DNA from: Rickettsiales bacterium
Lineage (GTDB): Bacteria > Pseudomonadota > Alphaproteobacteria > TMED109
Assembly: GCA_002720125.1 (NCBI GenBank)
Contig: PBGQ01000012.1
Span: forward strand, 1 to 14,003
Direction of reading: 5' to 3'
Length of the DNA: 14,003 nt
In this document: in pieces, positions 1-7,585 of the stretch
How positions within the stretch are numbered: the stretch's first letter is position 1
Layout of the letters: the number at the start of each line of letters is the position of its first letter
The notes under the pieces: generated by a model
The model's database searches: none
Seen by the model: only the letters and a program-made list of their open reading frames with translations
What the model was told of the DNA's origin: nothing
Translations under genes and position numbers: made by a program

Positions 1-340
1 AGATAAAATAAGTCAACCCAAGAAAGGCGAGTTGAAGTTAATAGAAAATATTTTGTTAAAACAAATAGACTCTAAATGGACAAGACCGCCTGGAATAAAA
101 GCTTCTGATGAAATATCAATAAAAGTAGTAATTTCGTTAGATATTCAAGGAGAAGTAATCAATTTAAGTGTAAGCAAAGCAACGTTGAGAGCATTAGAAC
201 AAAATACGACATTACAGCCGTATCTCGACTCTGCAATTAGAGCTATAAAAAAATCTTCTCCATTTGAAGGTTTGAAAAAAGATCGTTATAGTATATGGAA
301 AGAAGTAATCATTAATTTTAAACCAAGAGAAACAAGATAG
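1..340 (+). CDS. tolA: TolA-like protein, C-terminal part (5' end cut by window)
   Basis: This is the C-terminal end of a TolA/TonB-type protein. The frame is open back to the window edge, with the first complete codon at position 2 (reading DKISQPKKGEL...), so the TTG at 32 is not the real start and the true start lies outside the window. The visible part matches the periplasmic C-terminal domain of alphaproteobacterial TolA: an amphipathic helix, then the W-x-x-P-P-G motif (SKWTRPPGIK), a beta-strand pair with a central G (ISIKVVISLDIQGEVI), a helix with LDSAIRAIKKSSPF, and a last strand ending in W-K-E-V-I-I-N-F-K-P. TolA spans from the inner membrane and contacts TolB and Pal. The stop codon abuts the tolB ATG directly, which supports operon membership. 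The fragment alone could belong to another TonB-like protein; the tolB-pal-cpoB context decides for TolA. Confidence 0.8.
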   Translation, partial: DKISQPKKGELKLIENILLKQIDSKWTRPPGIKASDEISIKVVISLDIQGEVINLSVSKATLRALEQNTTLQPYLDSAIRAIKKSSPFEGLKKDRYSIWKEVIINFKPRETR

Positions 341-1654
341 ATGTATCTTAATAAAATTTTATTATTATTATTTTTCATTTCTAATCTAAACAGCAAGCCT
401 TTAGAAATTAATGTTACAGACGGAAAAATTGAACCTATACCAATAGCCGTCACAAAATTTAATTATTCTGACGCTAAAGAAAAAGAATTAAGTAATAAAA
501 TTTTTGAAATAATTCAATCTAATTTACTAAATTCAGGTTTATTTAATTCGATATCTAACAAAGCCTTTTTACAAGATGAAAAAGAAGTTTTTGTACAACC
601 TTTATTTAAAGATTGGAGCTTAATTGATGCTAATCTAATTGTAAGCGGAGAAATAAGAAATGAAAAAAATATGATAACAATAAGACTAAAATTATGGGAT
701 GTTTACAGAGAGAAACTTATACTTAGTAAAAGAATTTCTAATATAAATGATAAGAGATGGCGTCTTTTAGCGCATTTAGTATCTAATATGATTTACGAAA
801 GAGTAACAGGAGAGCAAGGGTATTTTGATACAAAAATAGTTTATATTGCCGAAGAAGGGTCCTTCGATCGTAAGAAGAAAAGGATCGCTATAATGGATTA
901 TGATGGAAACAATCATAGGTTTTTAACTGATGGTCAAAACTTAGTTTTAACACCTAGATTTTCTCCTGATAGAAAAAATATAGTATATTTATCTTATGAT
1001 AATAACAAACCTAATGTATATCTTATGGATATTCGTAGCAGAGAAAAAAAGAAAATCGGTAAATTCCAAGGAATGAGCTATGCACCACGATTTTCTCCTA
1101 AAGGAAATAAAATAATTTTTTCTTTAACGAAAAAAGGTAGTTCTAATATTTTCGTGCTAGATTTATTAAATAATAATACTTCACAATTAACTAATAATAA
1201 ATATATCAATACCTCACCGTGTTTCTCGCCTGACTCAAAAAATGTAGTATTTAGCTCAGATAGAGCAGGAAAACAAAATTTATATATTTTTTCCATGAAC
1301 AAAAGAGGAAATCCCGTAAAAAGAATTTCTTTTGGAAGAGGAAATTACGCTACACCGGTTTGGTCTCCTAGAGGTGACTATATTGCCTTTACCAAATCAT
1401 TAGGGAAGCGTTTTTACATTGGCCTTATAAAACCTGATGGATCAGGAGAAAGAATCATTTCTGAAGGATATTTAGTTGAGGGACCAAGTTGGTCTCCTAA
1501 TGGAAGAACACTAACTTTTTATAAAATTAATAAAAGAAACAACATTAAAGAATCTAAATTATACACAATTGATATTACAGGAAATCTAGAAAAGATTCTA
1601 TCTACGCCTTATGAGGCGTCTGACCCTGACTGGGGACCCACAATAGGGTATTAA
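341..1654 (+). CDS. tolB: Tol-Pal system protein TolB
   Basis: TolB is the periplasmic beta-propeller protein of the Tol-Pal envelope machine. It binds Pal through its propeller and TolA through its N-terminal region. The 437 residues fit the family length. Residues 1-18 form a signal peptide (Lys5, hydrophobic run ILLLLFFIS, likely cleavage after NLNS). Residues about 20-155 are the TolB N-terminal alpha/beta domain. From about 160 on there are six WD40-like PD40 blades, marked by F/W-S-P motifs at 207-209, 251-253, 295-297, 341-343 and 384-386, and by W-G-P at 431-433, spaced 43-47 residues. This gives the six-bladed propeller of the family. The ATG follows the TolA stop without a gap; no clear Shine-Dalgarno sequence is visible, so translational coupling is likely. 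All key elements are intact. Confidence 0.96.
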   Translation: MYLNKILLLLFFISNLNSKPLEINVTDGKIEPIPIAVTKFNYSDAKEKELSNKIFEIIQSNLLNSGLFNSISNKAFLQDEKEVFVQPLFKDWSLIDANLIVSGEIRNEKNMITIRLKLWDVYREKLILSKRISNINDKRWRLLAHLVSNMIYERVTGEQGYFDTKIVYIAEEGSFDRKKKRIAIMDYDGNNHRFLTDGQNLVLTPRFSPDRKNIVYLSYDNNKPNVYLMDIRSREKKKIGKFQGMSYAPRFSPKGNKIIFSLTKKGSSNIFVLDLLNNNTSQLTNNKYINTSPCFSPDSKNVVFSSDRAGKQNLYIFSMNKRGNPVKRISFGRGNYATPVWSPRGDYIAFTKSLGKRFYIGLIKPDGSGERIISEGYLVEGPSWSPNGRTLTFYKINKRNNIKESKLYTIDITGNLEKILSTPYEASDPDWGPTIGY

Positions 1655-1672
1655 TTTTTGTTATTTTGTGAC

Positions 1673-1688
1673 ATAATGTTATAATGTT
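1673..1688 (+). repeat. Tandem 8-base repeat carrying the pal start codon
   Basis: The sequence ATAATGTT occurs twice back to back (1673-1680 and 1681-1688). Each copy holds an ATG. The second is the pal start codon. The first, at 1676, would give a two-codon mini-ORF (ATG TTA TAA) whose stop overlaps the pal ATG as TAATG. Whether it is translated cannot be told from sequence. Confidence 0.7.
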
Positions 1689-2244
1689 TAAGAACTATAT
1701 CTTTATAACAGCTTTGTTGTTTGCTTGTTTAGCTTCTTGTACCGATAAACAAAATAAACTAGAGGTTACTGGAGCAAAAGTTTCTTCAACTTCAAAAAAT
1801 GAGATTATTGACTCAGACAATTCTAATACAAGTGATTCGGATCTTGAAATTTCTGATGATCTTGAAATAAAAAAGAGAAGTCCTTCTGATTATTTAATAG
1901 AAGAATTGGTTGAAGTAGGAGATAGAGTTTTTTTTGATTATGATAAATCAAGATTCAAAGATGAAGGAGTTGAGACTCTTAAGAGACAAGCTACTTTTTT
2001 ATTAAAAAATCCTGACTTGACTGTTACTGTTGAAGGTCATTGCGATCAGAGAGGAACTAGAGAATACAATTTGGCTTTAGGAGAAAGAAGAGCATACTCT
2101 GTAAAAAGCTTTCTTGTAACTCTCGGAGTAAAAGATGATAGAATTTCTGTAATTTCATATGGAAAAGAAAGACCTCAAACAGAAGGAGATAATGAACAAG
2201 CTTGGGCAAGGTCAAGAACAGCAATTACAGTAATTAATCCGTAG
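1684..2244 (+). CDS. pal: Peptidoglycan-associated lipoprotein Pal
   Basis: Pal is the outer-membrane lipoprotein that anchors the Tol-Pal system to peptidoglycan. The 186 residues start with a lipoprotein signal peptide; the lipobox is L16-A17-S18-C19, with Thr at +2, so no Asp +2 inner-membrane retention signal. Residues 20-70 are a Ser/Asp/Asn-rich flexible linker. Residues about 80-184 are an OmpA-C/MotB-type peptidoglycan-binding domain: VFFDYDKSRF (82-91), EGHCDQRG (117-124) with the diaminopimelate-binding Asp121, and NLALGERRA (129-137) with the conserved arginines. The C-terminal motif, usually close to N-R-R-A, reads S-R-T-A here (177-180), a mild deviation. The ATG at 1684 has no Shine-Dalgarno sequence and sits in a tandem 8-base repeat. 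A start further downstream would remove the signal peptide, so this start is secure. Confidence 0.96.
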   Translation: MFKNYIFITALLFACLASCTDKQNKLEVTGAKVSSTSKNEIIDSDNSNTSDSDLEISDDLEIKKRSPSDYLIEELVEVGDRVFFDYDKSRFKDEGVETLKRQATFLLKNPDLTVTVEGHCDQRGTREYNLALGERRAYSVKSFLVTLGVKDDRISVISYGKERPQTEGDNEQAWARSRTAITVINP

Positions 2245-2250
2245 TATCGT

Positions 2251-3264
2251 ATGTTTTTATCGAAAAAAGGGCTTAGTTTTAAATTTATTTTTTTATTTGC
2301 TTTCCTCATAATTGTGTTGGCATGTAACACTTATTCTCAAGAGTATTTAGATGTTGTTATCCAGAGATTAAATTCGGTTGAGTCTGAACTAAAAGACATA
2401 AAAAATAGTAAAGATCAAAATAATAAAATTAGACCAAATGTTAATAATGCTATTGCTACCCATGAACAGAGAATAGTGGAAATTGAGGAAGAAATAAGAA
2501 ATCTAAATGGATATCTTGATGATATTAATTTTAAATTAGATAATTTGCTTACTGCTTTAGATGATTTAAAAAATAATTCAAACGGTGATAACAATCAAAT
2601 CAATCAGTCTTCTGATGAAAAAAAGGATAGCAAAGTTCAAACTTCTGATAATGTTAATGAATTTGAAACTATAACAGAAAGTAAAAAAACAGTGATCTTA
2701 GAAGACCCTAATAGAAAAAATAATCCAGAAATGAAGGTATTAGGTACTATTAAGAAGAATCAAACTTCTACAGAACAAGAGAATGAAGTTTTAAGCACAG
2801 AACAATCTGTAGATGAATTTAATAAAAAAAATTTAGCAAATCTTAAATCTAATGAGGAACTTAAAGAACTAGCTAAAAACCCGTCTGATATTTATAAGTA
2901 TGCCTATGACATGCTTGTTAGAGAAAATTATGAGGAAGCTGAAAATTCATTTAAAACTTTTATAGGAGAACATCCTAAGGATCCTCTTGCCTCTAACGCC
3001 TATTATTGGTTAGGTGAAACCTATTATGTACAGAAAAAGTTTCAGTTAGCAGCTATTAGCTTTGCTAGAGGATATCAAAGCTTTCCCAAAGGAAATAAAG
3101 CTATCGACCAGCTGTTTAAATTAGCATTAACATTTATGAATTTAGGAAAAAATGAAGATGCTTGCGCTTCATTTTCTAAATTAGAATTAGAATTTCCAAA
3201 CGCCCCAAAAAGAATAAGTAATAGAGCTAAAGAATTTAAGCAAAGAGCAAAGTGTACTGCATAA
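2251..3264 (+). CDS. cpoB: Cell division coordinator CpoB / YbgF-like TPR protein
   Basis: CpoB (YbgF) is a periplasmic protein of the tol-pal cluster. In Escherichia coli it binds TolA and links Tol function to septal peptidoglycan synthesis. The 337 residues show an N-terminal signal (KK at 5-6, hydrophobic core 10-24), a coiled-coil region about 31-108 with E/L heptads, an Asn/Lys/Glu-rich low-complexity linker about 109-208, and a C-terminal TPR domain about 211-335. That domain carries family hallmarks: DIYKYAYDMLVRENYEEAE, then FPKDP-like EHPKDPLASNAYYWLGE (240-256), then three helix-turn-helix repeats ending in LELEFPNAPK. The signal ends in V22-L23-A24-C25, which resembles a lipobox, so it may be a lipoprotein instead of a soluble protein; cleavage after TYS-Q30 is the alternative. 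The ATG lies 6 bases after the pal stop. The end overlaps tilS. Confidence 0.92.
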   Translation: MFLSKKGLSFKFIFLFAFLIIVLACNTYSQEYLDVVIQRLNSVESELKDIKNSKDQNNKIRPNVNNAIATHEQRIVEIEEEIRNLNGYLDDINFKLDNLLTALDDLKNNSNGDNNQINQSSDEKKDSKVQTSDNVNEFETITESKKTVILEDPNRKNNPEMKVLGTIKKNQTSTEQENEVLSTEQSVDEFNKKNLANLKSNEELKELAKNPSDIYKYAYDMLVRENYEEAENSFKTFIGEHPKDPLASNAYYWLGETYYVQKKFQLAAISFARGYQSFPKGNKAIDQLFKLALTFMNLGKNEDACASFSKLELEFPNAPKRISNRAKEFKQRAKCTA

Positions 3265-4556
3265 ATTCAATTACTTTAACAAAGATTAGCAAAATCCTTG
3301 ATAACAATATCTTTATAGGAAAAGAGGATTGTATAGCTATAGGAGTATCTGGAGGAGTAGATAGTATGACATTACTAAATATTGCTTCTGTATGGGCTAA
3401 AAAATTCTCAAAGAAATTGGTAGTACTTACTTTTAACCATAACTTGAGAAAAGAAAGTATTAAAGAAGTTCAGTTAGTTCAATCAATTTCAAAGGCTTTA
3501 CAAGTTGAATGCAAATCCTTTATTTGGAAGGAAAAGCCTAGTAGGGCAATACTAGAAAAAGCAAGAATTGCAAGATATAAAATATTTTCAAAATATTGTA
3601 AAAGTAAGAACATTAATAGTTTGTTAATTGCTCATACTGCCGATGACATTGCAGAAACCTTTGCTATAAGAATCATAAAGAAAAGTAATTTGGACGGGCT
3701 TTGTCCTCTTGCTCAACAAAGAAAAATTTTTGATATTTCTATAGTACGTCCCTTGTTAGGTTTTAGGAAATCAGATATTTATGAATATGCCAATTATCAT
3801 AAAATAAAATATAATGAAGACCCATCAAATAAAAACAACAGGTTTTTGAGATCTAGAATTAGAAAATATCTTGAGCAAGAAAATAATCTATCAACAAATC
3901 TAATAAGAGCATCTTCTATTTTTTGCATGCTAAGAAAAACTAAAGATAATTTTGTTAGAGAAAAATTTAAGAGTTATTATACTTTTAAATGGGAAGGTTA
4001 TTTAAAAATAGATAAAAATATTTTTCGAGTTTTTCCCAAGTTTTTAATAATTGATTTTTTAAAGAAATGTATTGTGCAAATGGGGAATAGAGAATATCCT
4101 CCTAAAAGTAAAAAACTTGAAACACTTTTTACAAATCTGAAAACTGAGAATAAAACAAATTATTCTCTGGCCGGTTGTATTATTTCTTCGAAAAAAGAAG
4201 AAATATTAGTAATAAGGGAATTTAAAAAAATTCAATCATTGAGTACAAAAATTCATAACAAAACTAGATTAGTGTGGGATAATAGATTTATAATATATAA
4301 TTTAACAAAGAAAAACTCATATACAATATTTCCTTTGGGAAAAATATTGGAAAAAAAAAGTACTAAAACCATGATTAAAAATAAAGTAAAATACAAGAAT
4401 TGGTTGCCTTTTAATGTAAAAAAAACCTTACCAGTAATAAAAACACTTGAAGGTTTAGTACTTATACCCCATTTCAATATATATGGGGAGTATAAAGAAA
4501 AAATAAGGATAGACATTAATGACTTTACAGACAAGAATGATAATTACTATATTTAG
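3252..4556 (+). CDS. tilS: tRNA(Ile)-lysidine synthetase TilS
   Basis: TilS uses ATP and lysine to convert C34 of tRNA-Ile(CAU) to lysidine, so the tRNA reads AUA and is charged with isoleucine. This AT-rich genome uses many ATA codons, so the enzyme matters. The N-terminal PP-loop ATPase domain (about 28-210) shows S33-G-G-V-D-S38, FNHNLR (61-66), the RIARY helix (105-109), HTADDIAET (128-136), RPLL (166-169) and EDPSN (189-193), followed by the Arg-rich R200-x-R202-x-R204. The C-terminal half is diverged and Lys-rich. The GTG at 3252 overlaps the cpoB end by 13 bases and is preceded only by a weak purine run; the next in-frame ATG is inside the PP loop and too late, so the GTG is favoured. 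The length of 434 residues is normal. The 3' end carries a putative heat-shock promoter for ftsH. Confidence 0.95.
   Translation: MYCINSITLTKISKILDNNIFIGKEDCIAIGVSGGVDSMTLLNIASVWAKKFSKKLVVLTFNHNLRKESIKEVQLVQSISKALQVECKSFIWKEKPSRAILEKARIARYKIFSKYCKSKNINSLLIAHTADDIAETFAIRIIKKSNLDGLCPLAQQRKIFDISIVRPLLGFRKSDIYEYANYHKIKYNEDPSNKNNRFLRSRIRKYLEQENNLSTNLIRASSIFCMLRKTKDNFVREKFKSYYTFKWEGYLKIDKNIFRVFPKFLIIDFLKKCIVQMGNREYPPKSKKLETLFTNLKTENKTNYSLAGCIISSKKEEILVIREFKKIQSLSTKIHNKTRLVWDNRFIIYNLTKKNSYTIFPLGKILEKKSTKTMIKNKVKYKNWLPFNVKKTLPVIKTLEGLVLIPHFNIYGEYKEKIRIDINDFTDKNDNYYI
4446..4474 (+). promoter_or_regulatory. Putative RpoH (sigma-32) heat-shock promoter for ftsH
   Basis: The -35 element CTTGAA (4446-4451) and the -10 element CCCCATTT (4467-4474) are separated by 15 bases. 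The E. coli sigma-32 consensus is CTTGAAA, 11-16 bases, CCCCATnT; only the seventh base of the -35 (G for A) deviates. Transcription would start near 4480, leaving a leader of about 85 bases before the ftsH TTG at 4565. FtsH is a classical RpoH target in E. coli. Caveat: the site is inside tilS and partly encodes Leu-Glu and Pro-His codons, so chance through protein constraint is possible. Confidence 0.6.
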
Positions 4557-4559
4557 GTG
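4555..4559 (+). promoter_or_regulatory. Ribosome binding site of ftsH inside the tilS stop codon
   Basis: AGGTG at 4555-4559 matches the anti-Shine-Dalgarno core and ends 5 bases before the TTG at 4565. Its first two bases belong to the tilS TAG stop. It decides the TTG start, since no other in-frame start lies upstream before the frame leaves the gap, and it suggests coupling of ftsH translation to tilS termination. Confidence 0.6.
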
Positions 4560-4564
4560 TTGAG

Positions 4565-6505
4565 TTGAATAATTCAGGAAAAAATTTAGCAATTTGGGTT
4601 GTAGTAGCTCTTGTATTGGTTTTACTCTTCAATATGTTTGAGGGGGGAAAAAGAGATAATAGAATAGCAACTGTTGCCTATTCTGAATTTCTCAAATTAG
4701 TTGATAGCGATAAGGTTAGCGATGTCGCTATTGTGGGAAGAACAATCAATGGTCATCTAGATGATGGTACTAAATTTTCTACTTACACCCCACCCAACGA
4801 TCCTGGATTAATTGAAAAATTAACATCAAAAAATGTTGTTATTAAATCAGCTCCTGAGGAAGAAGCAGTATCTCCACTTCTTGGCCTATTCCTGAACTGG
4901 CTTCCAATGCTTCTGTTTATAGGTATATGGATATTTTTTATGCGGCAGATGCAAGGAGGAGGAAGTAGAACGCTTGGATTTGGTAGATCAAAAGCAAAAT
5001 TATTAACAGAGAAACAAGGAAAAGTTACATTTAAAGATGTAGCCGGTGTTGATGAAGCAAAAGAAGAATTAGAAGAAGTTGTAGAATATTTAAAAAATCC
5101 CATCAAATTTCAAAGACTCGGTGGAAAAATACCAAAAGGAGTTTTACTTGTCGGTCCTCCAGGAACAGGTAAAACCTTAATAGCAAGAGCTGTAGCAGGA
5201 GAAGCTAATGTTCCCTTTTTCACTATATCAGGTTCCGATTTTGTAGAAATGTTTGTAGGAGTTGGAGCTTCTAGAGTTAGAGATATGTTTGAGCAAGGCA
5301 AAAAGAATGCACCTTGTATCATATTTGTGGATGAAATAGATGCGGTTGGGAGACATAGAGGCGCTGGACTAGGAGGAGGTAATGATGAAAGAGAACAAAC
5401 CCTCAATCAATTACTTGTTGAGATGGATGGTTTTGAAACTAATGAAGGAGTAATATTGATTGCCGCTACGAATCGACCTGACGTTTTGGATCCTGCATTG
5501 CTAAGACCAGGTAGGTTTGATAGACAAGTGGTTGTTCCAAACCCTGATATTATAGGCAGAGAGAAAATACTTAAAGTACATATGAAAAAAGTTCCGTTGG
5601 CTTCAGATGTGAACCCAAGAACCATAGCTAGAGGAACCCCAGGATTTTCTGGAGCTGACCTTGCTAACATAGTAAACGAAGCTGCATTGCTTGCTGCAAG
5701 AAAGAGTAAAAAAAATGTTTCTATGCAAGAATTTGAAGAGGCAAAAGATAAAGTTATGATGGGAAGTGAAAGAAGATCAATGGTTATGACCGAAGATGAA
5801 AAAGAAATGACTGCCTATCATGAAGCTGGGCATGCACTGGTTATGCTTTATGCTAAAGGACATGAACCTCTTCACAAGGTTACAATTATTCCTAGGGGAA
5901 GAGCTCTAGGCGTTACAATGTGGCTTCCTGAACGAGATAAACTTGCTCATACTTATAATGAGCTTAACGCTCAATTAGCCTCTCTATTTGGAGGTAGGAT
6001 AGCCGAAGAATTAATATATGGTAAGGATAATATAACAACAGGAGCAGGAAATGATATCCAACAGGCAACAAATCTTGCCAAGAGAATGGTGAAGGAATTT
6101 GGTTTTTCAGATAAGTTAGGCCCTTTGAGATATGAAAGTAATCAAGAAGAAATCTTTTTGGGACATTCTGTAGCACAGCAAACTAATATTTCAGATGAAA
6201 CTGCTAGACTTATTGATACAGAAGTTAAAAGACTCCTTCAGAAAGGTGAAGCAAAGGCAAAAGAAATTATTACTTCAAAAATTAAGGAGCTACACGTTAT
6301 CGCAAAGGCATTACTTGAATATGAAACGCTTAATGCTGATGACATTAAGGAATTATTAAAGGGAAAAAAAATTAAGAAGCCAGACAACGAAGAACTTAGT
6401 AGTTACAAGAAAAAACAAAAAATTGAAAAATCCGGCTCAACTAGCAAGGATAACAAAAAGAAACCAATTGGATCTGTGCCTATTACTGCAAAAAATACTA
6501 CTTAA
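4565..6505 (+). CDS. ftsH: ATP-dependent zinc metalloprotease FtsH
   Basis: FtsH is the membrane-bound AAA+ protease that extracts and degrades membrane proteins and regulators such as RpoH and LpxC in E. coli. The 646 residues are normal. Order: TM helix 1 (about 7-24), periplasmic domain (about 30-103), TM helix 2 (about 104-126), the MQGGG...[10 protein letters not shown] linker typical of alphaproteobacteria, and the AAA+ module with Walker A GPPGTGKT (197-204), Walker B IIFVDEID (252-259), the pore loop [11 protein letters not shown] (229-239) and the second region of homology around [20 protein letters not shown] (301-320). Zinc protease: H419-E-A-G-H423 and the third ligand D497. The tail (about 600-646) is Lys/Ser-rich and disordered. 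The start is TTG, supported by the AGGTG site and by the family-typical [11 protein letters not shown] beginning. A heat-shock-type promoter lies upstream in tilS. Confidence 0.98.
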   Translation: MNNSGKNLAIWVVVALVLVLLFNMFEGGKRDNRIATVAYSEFLKLVDSDKVSDVAIVGRTINGHLDDGTKFSTYTPPNDPGLIEKLTSKNVVIKSAPEEEAVSPLLGLFLNWLPMLLFIGIWIFFMRQMQGGGSRTLGFGRSKAKLLTEKQGKVTFKDVAGVDEAKEELEEVVEYLKNPIKFQRLGGKIPKGVLLVGPPGTGKTLIARAVAGEANVPFFTISGSDFVEMFVGVGASRVRDMFEQGKKNAPCIIFVDEIDAVGRHRGAGLGGGNDEREQTLNQLLVEMDGFETNEGVILIAATNRPDVLDPALLRPGRFDRQVVVPNPDIIGREKILKVHMKKVPLASDVNPRTIARGTPGFSGADLANIVNEAALLAARKSKKNVSMQEFEEAKDKVMMGSERRSMVMTEDEKEMTAYHEAGHALVMLYAKGHEPLHKVTIIPRGRALGVTMWLPERDKLAHTYNELNAQLASLFGGRIAEELIYGKDNITTGAGNDIQQATNLAKRMVKEFGFSDKLGPLRYESNQEEIFLGHSVAQQTNISDETARLIDTEVKRLLQKGEAKAKEIITSKIKELHVIAKALLEYETLNADDIKELLKGKKIKKPDNEELSSYKKKQKIEKSGSTSKDNKKKPIGSVPITAKNTT

Positions 6506-6514
6506 TCAAGTTAA

Positions 6515-7582
6515 ATGATTAGTGATTACTATCTAATGCCTACTGACATTAAGATAGCAAGTAATACTTCCTTTAATAGAAACGAAAAAGAATTCTTTAA
6601 AATCTCAGAAGATTTAGAATTTAGCAATATCAATATCTTAAAAGATAATAAAGAAAATGCTTTTGAAGTTATAAATAATTTTGATATAAAATCTTTTAAA
6701 AAAACCCTTCCTAAATATCAAACTTTTCCTGATTTAGATGAAAGAATAAAAAAAATTTTAACGAAACCTTATCTGAAAAATAATCTCCCCAAAAAAAATC
6801 CCATTGTTATGGGAGTTTTAAATCTAACTAAGGATAGCTTTTACGATGGTGGAAAATTTGATAATGAAAAAAAAGCATTAACTCATGCCTATAAAATGCT
6901 AGAAGAAGGAGCAGATATAATAGATATTGGAGCAGAATCTACAAGACCTGGCGCTTCTAAAGTAACTTGCAAAGAGGAAGTTGAAAAAATTCTACCAATT
7001 GTAAAAATATTATCAAAAGATAATATAATGCTTTCCTGTGATACAAGAAATTCTTCTACTATGGAGATTGTTTTAGATACAGGAGTAAATATTATTAATG
7101 ATATATCTGGCTTGAATTATGACAGAAGAACTACAAATATCTTAAAAAAGTATTCTTGTACATACATTCTCACACACTCAAAAGGAGAACCAGATGTTAT
7201 GCAAAATAATCCTTTTTATAATAATGCGGCAGGCGATATTTACAAATTTTTTAAAGTTAAAACTCACCATTTAGTTGAGCAAGGATTTCCTTTATCTAGC
7301 ATCATTATAGATCCTGGAATAGGTTTTGGAAAGAATGATAGTCATAATTTTAACATTATCAAATTTTTGTCAATTTTCCTTGATCTTGGTTTGCCAATTT
7401 TGATAGGCTTATCAAGAAAAAGCTTAATTGGAAGATTTATAAAAGATACGCCAGAAAATAGTTTATCATGTTCTATTGTTTTAGCACTTGATGCATATTT
7501 AAAGGGAGCAAACATATTGAGAGTTCATGATGTAAAAGAAACGTTGAATGCTATAAATATAATAAAACACGCAAACTTTTAA
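6515..7582 (+). CDS. folP: Dihydropteroate synthase FolP
   Basis: FolP condenses p-aminobenzoate with hydroxymethyl-dihydropterin diphosphate to dihydropteroate in cytosolic folate synthesis. The catalytic TIM barrel covers about 96-353: MGVLNLTKDSF (99-109, Asn103), IGAESTRPG (138-146), Asp176 in SCDT, INDISGL (194-200, Asn195), Asp266 in IDPGIGFGK, Lys302 in GLSRKS, and Arg336/His338 in RVHDV. About 95 residues precede the barrel, beginning MISDYYLMPTDIK; similar N-terminal extensions occur, as I recall, in other alphaproteobacteria, and their role is unknown to me. Loop 1, usually N-x-T-P-D-S-F-S-D-G-G, has Lys106 for Pro and Tyr110 for Ser. The usual H-M-Q-G-x-P reads H-S-K-G-E-P (221-226). 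The ATG is 9 bases after the ftsH stop with no Shine-Dalgarno sequence. Confidence 0.94.
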   Translation: MISDYYLMPTDIKIASNTSFNRNEKEFFKISEDLEFSNINILKDNKENAFEVINNFDIKSFKKTLPKYQTFPDLDERIKKILTKPYLKNNLPKKNPIVMGVLNLTKDSFYDGGKFDNEKKALTHAYKMLEEGADIIDIGAESTRPGASKVTCKEEVEKILPIVKILSKDNIMLSCDTRNSSTMEIVLDTGVNIINDISGLNYDRRTTNILKKYSCTYILTHSKGEPDVMQNNPFYNNAAGDIYKFFKVKTHHLVEQGFPLSSIIIDPGIGFGKNDSHNFNIIKFLSIFLDLGLPILIGLSRKSLIGRFIKDTPENSLSCSIVLALDAYLKGANILRVHDVKETLNAINIIKHANF

Positions 7583-7585
7583 AAT

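Noticed and set aside
32..340. The TTG at 32 as the start of a complete 102-residue protein
   Set aside because: The frame is open to the window edge, and the product is the C-terminal domain of a TolA-like protein next to tolB, so this is a truncated gene.
1658..1685. Promoter-like TTGTTA-16-TATAAT before pal
   Set aside because: The -10 box overlaps the pal ATG, so transcription would begin inside the gene after its start codon. AT-rich sequence produces TATAAT often.
4783..5670. Three consecutive antisense open frames (4783-5106, 5110-5406, 5407-5670) opposite ftsH, all in the same frame
   Set aside because: They mirror the most conserved part of FtsH, resemble no family, and are broken by stops between them. 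They arise from codon composition on the opposite strand.
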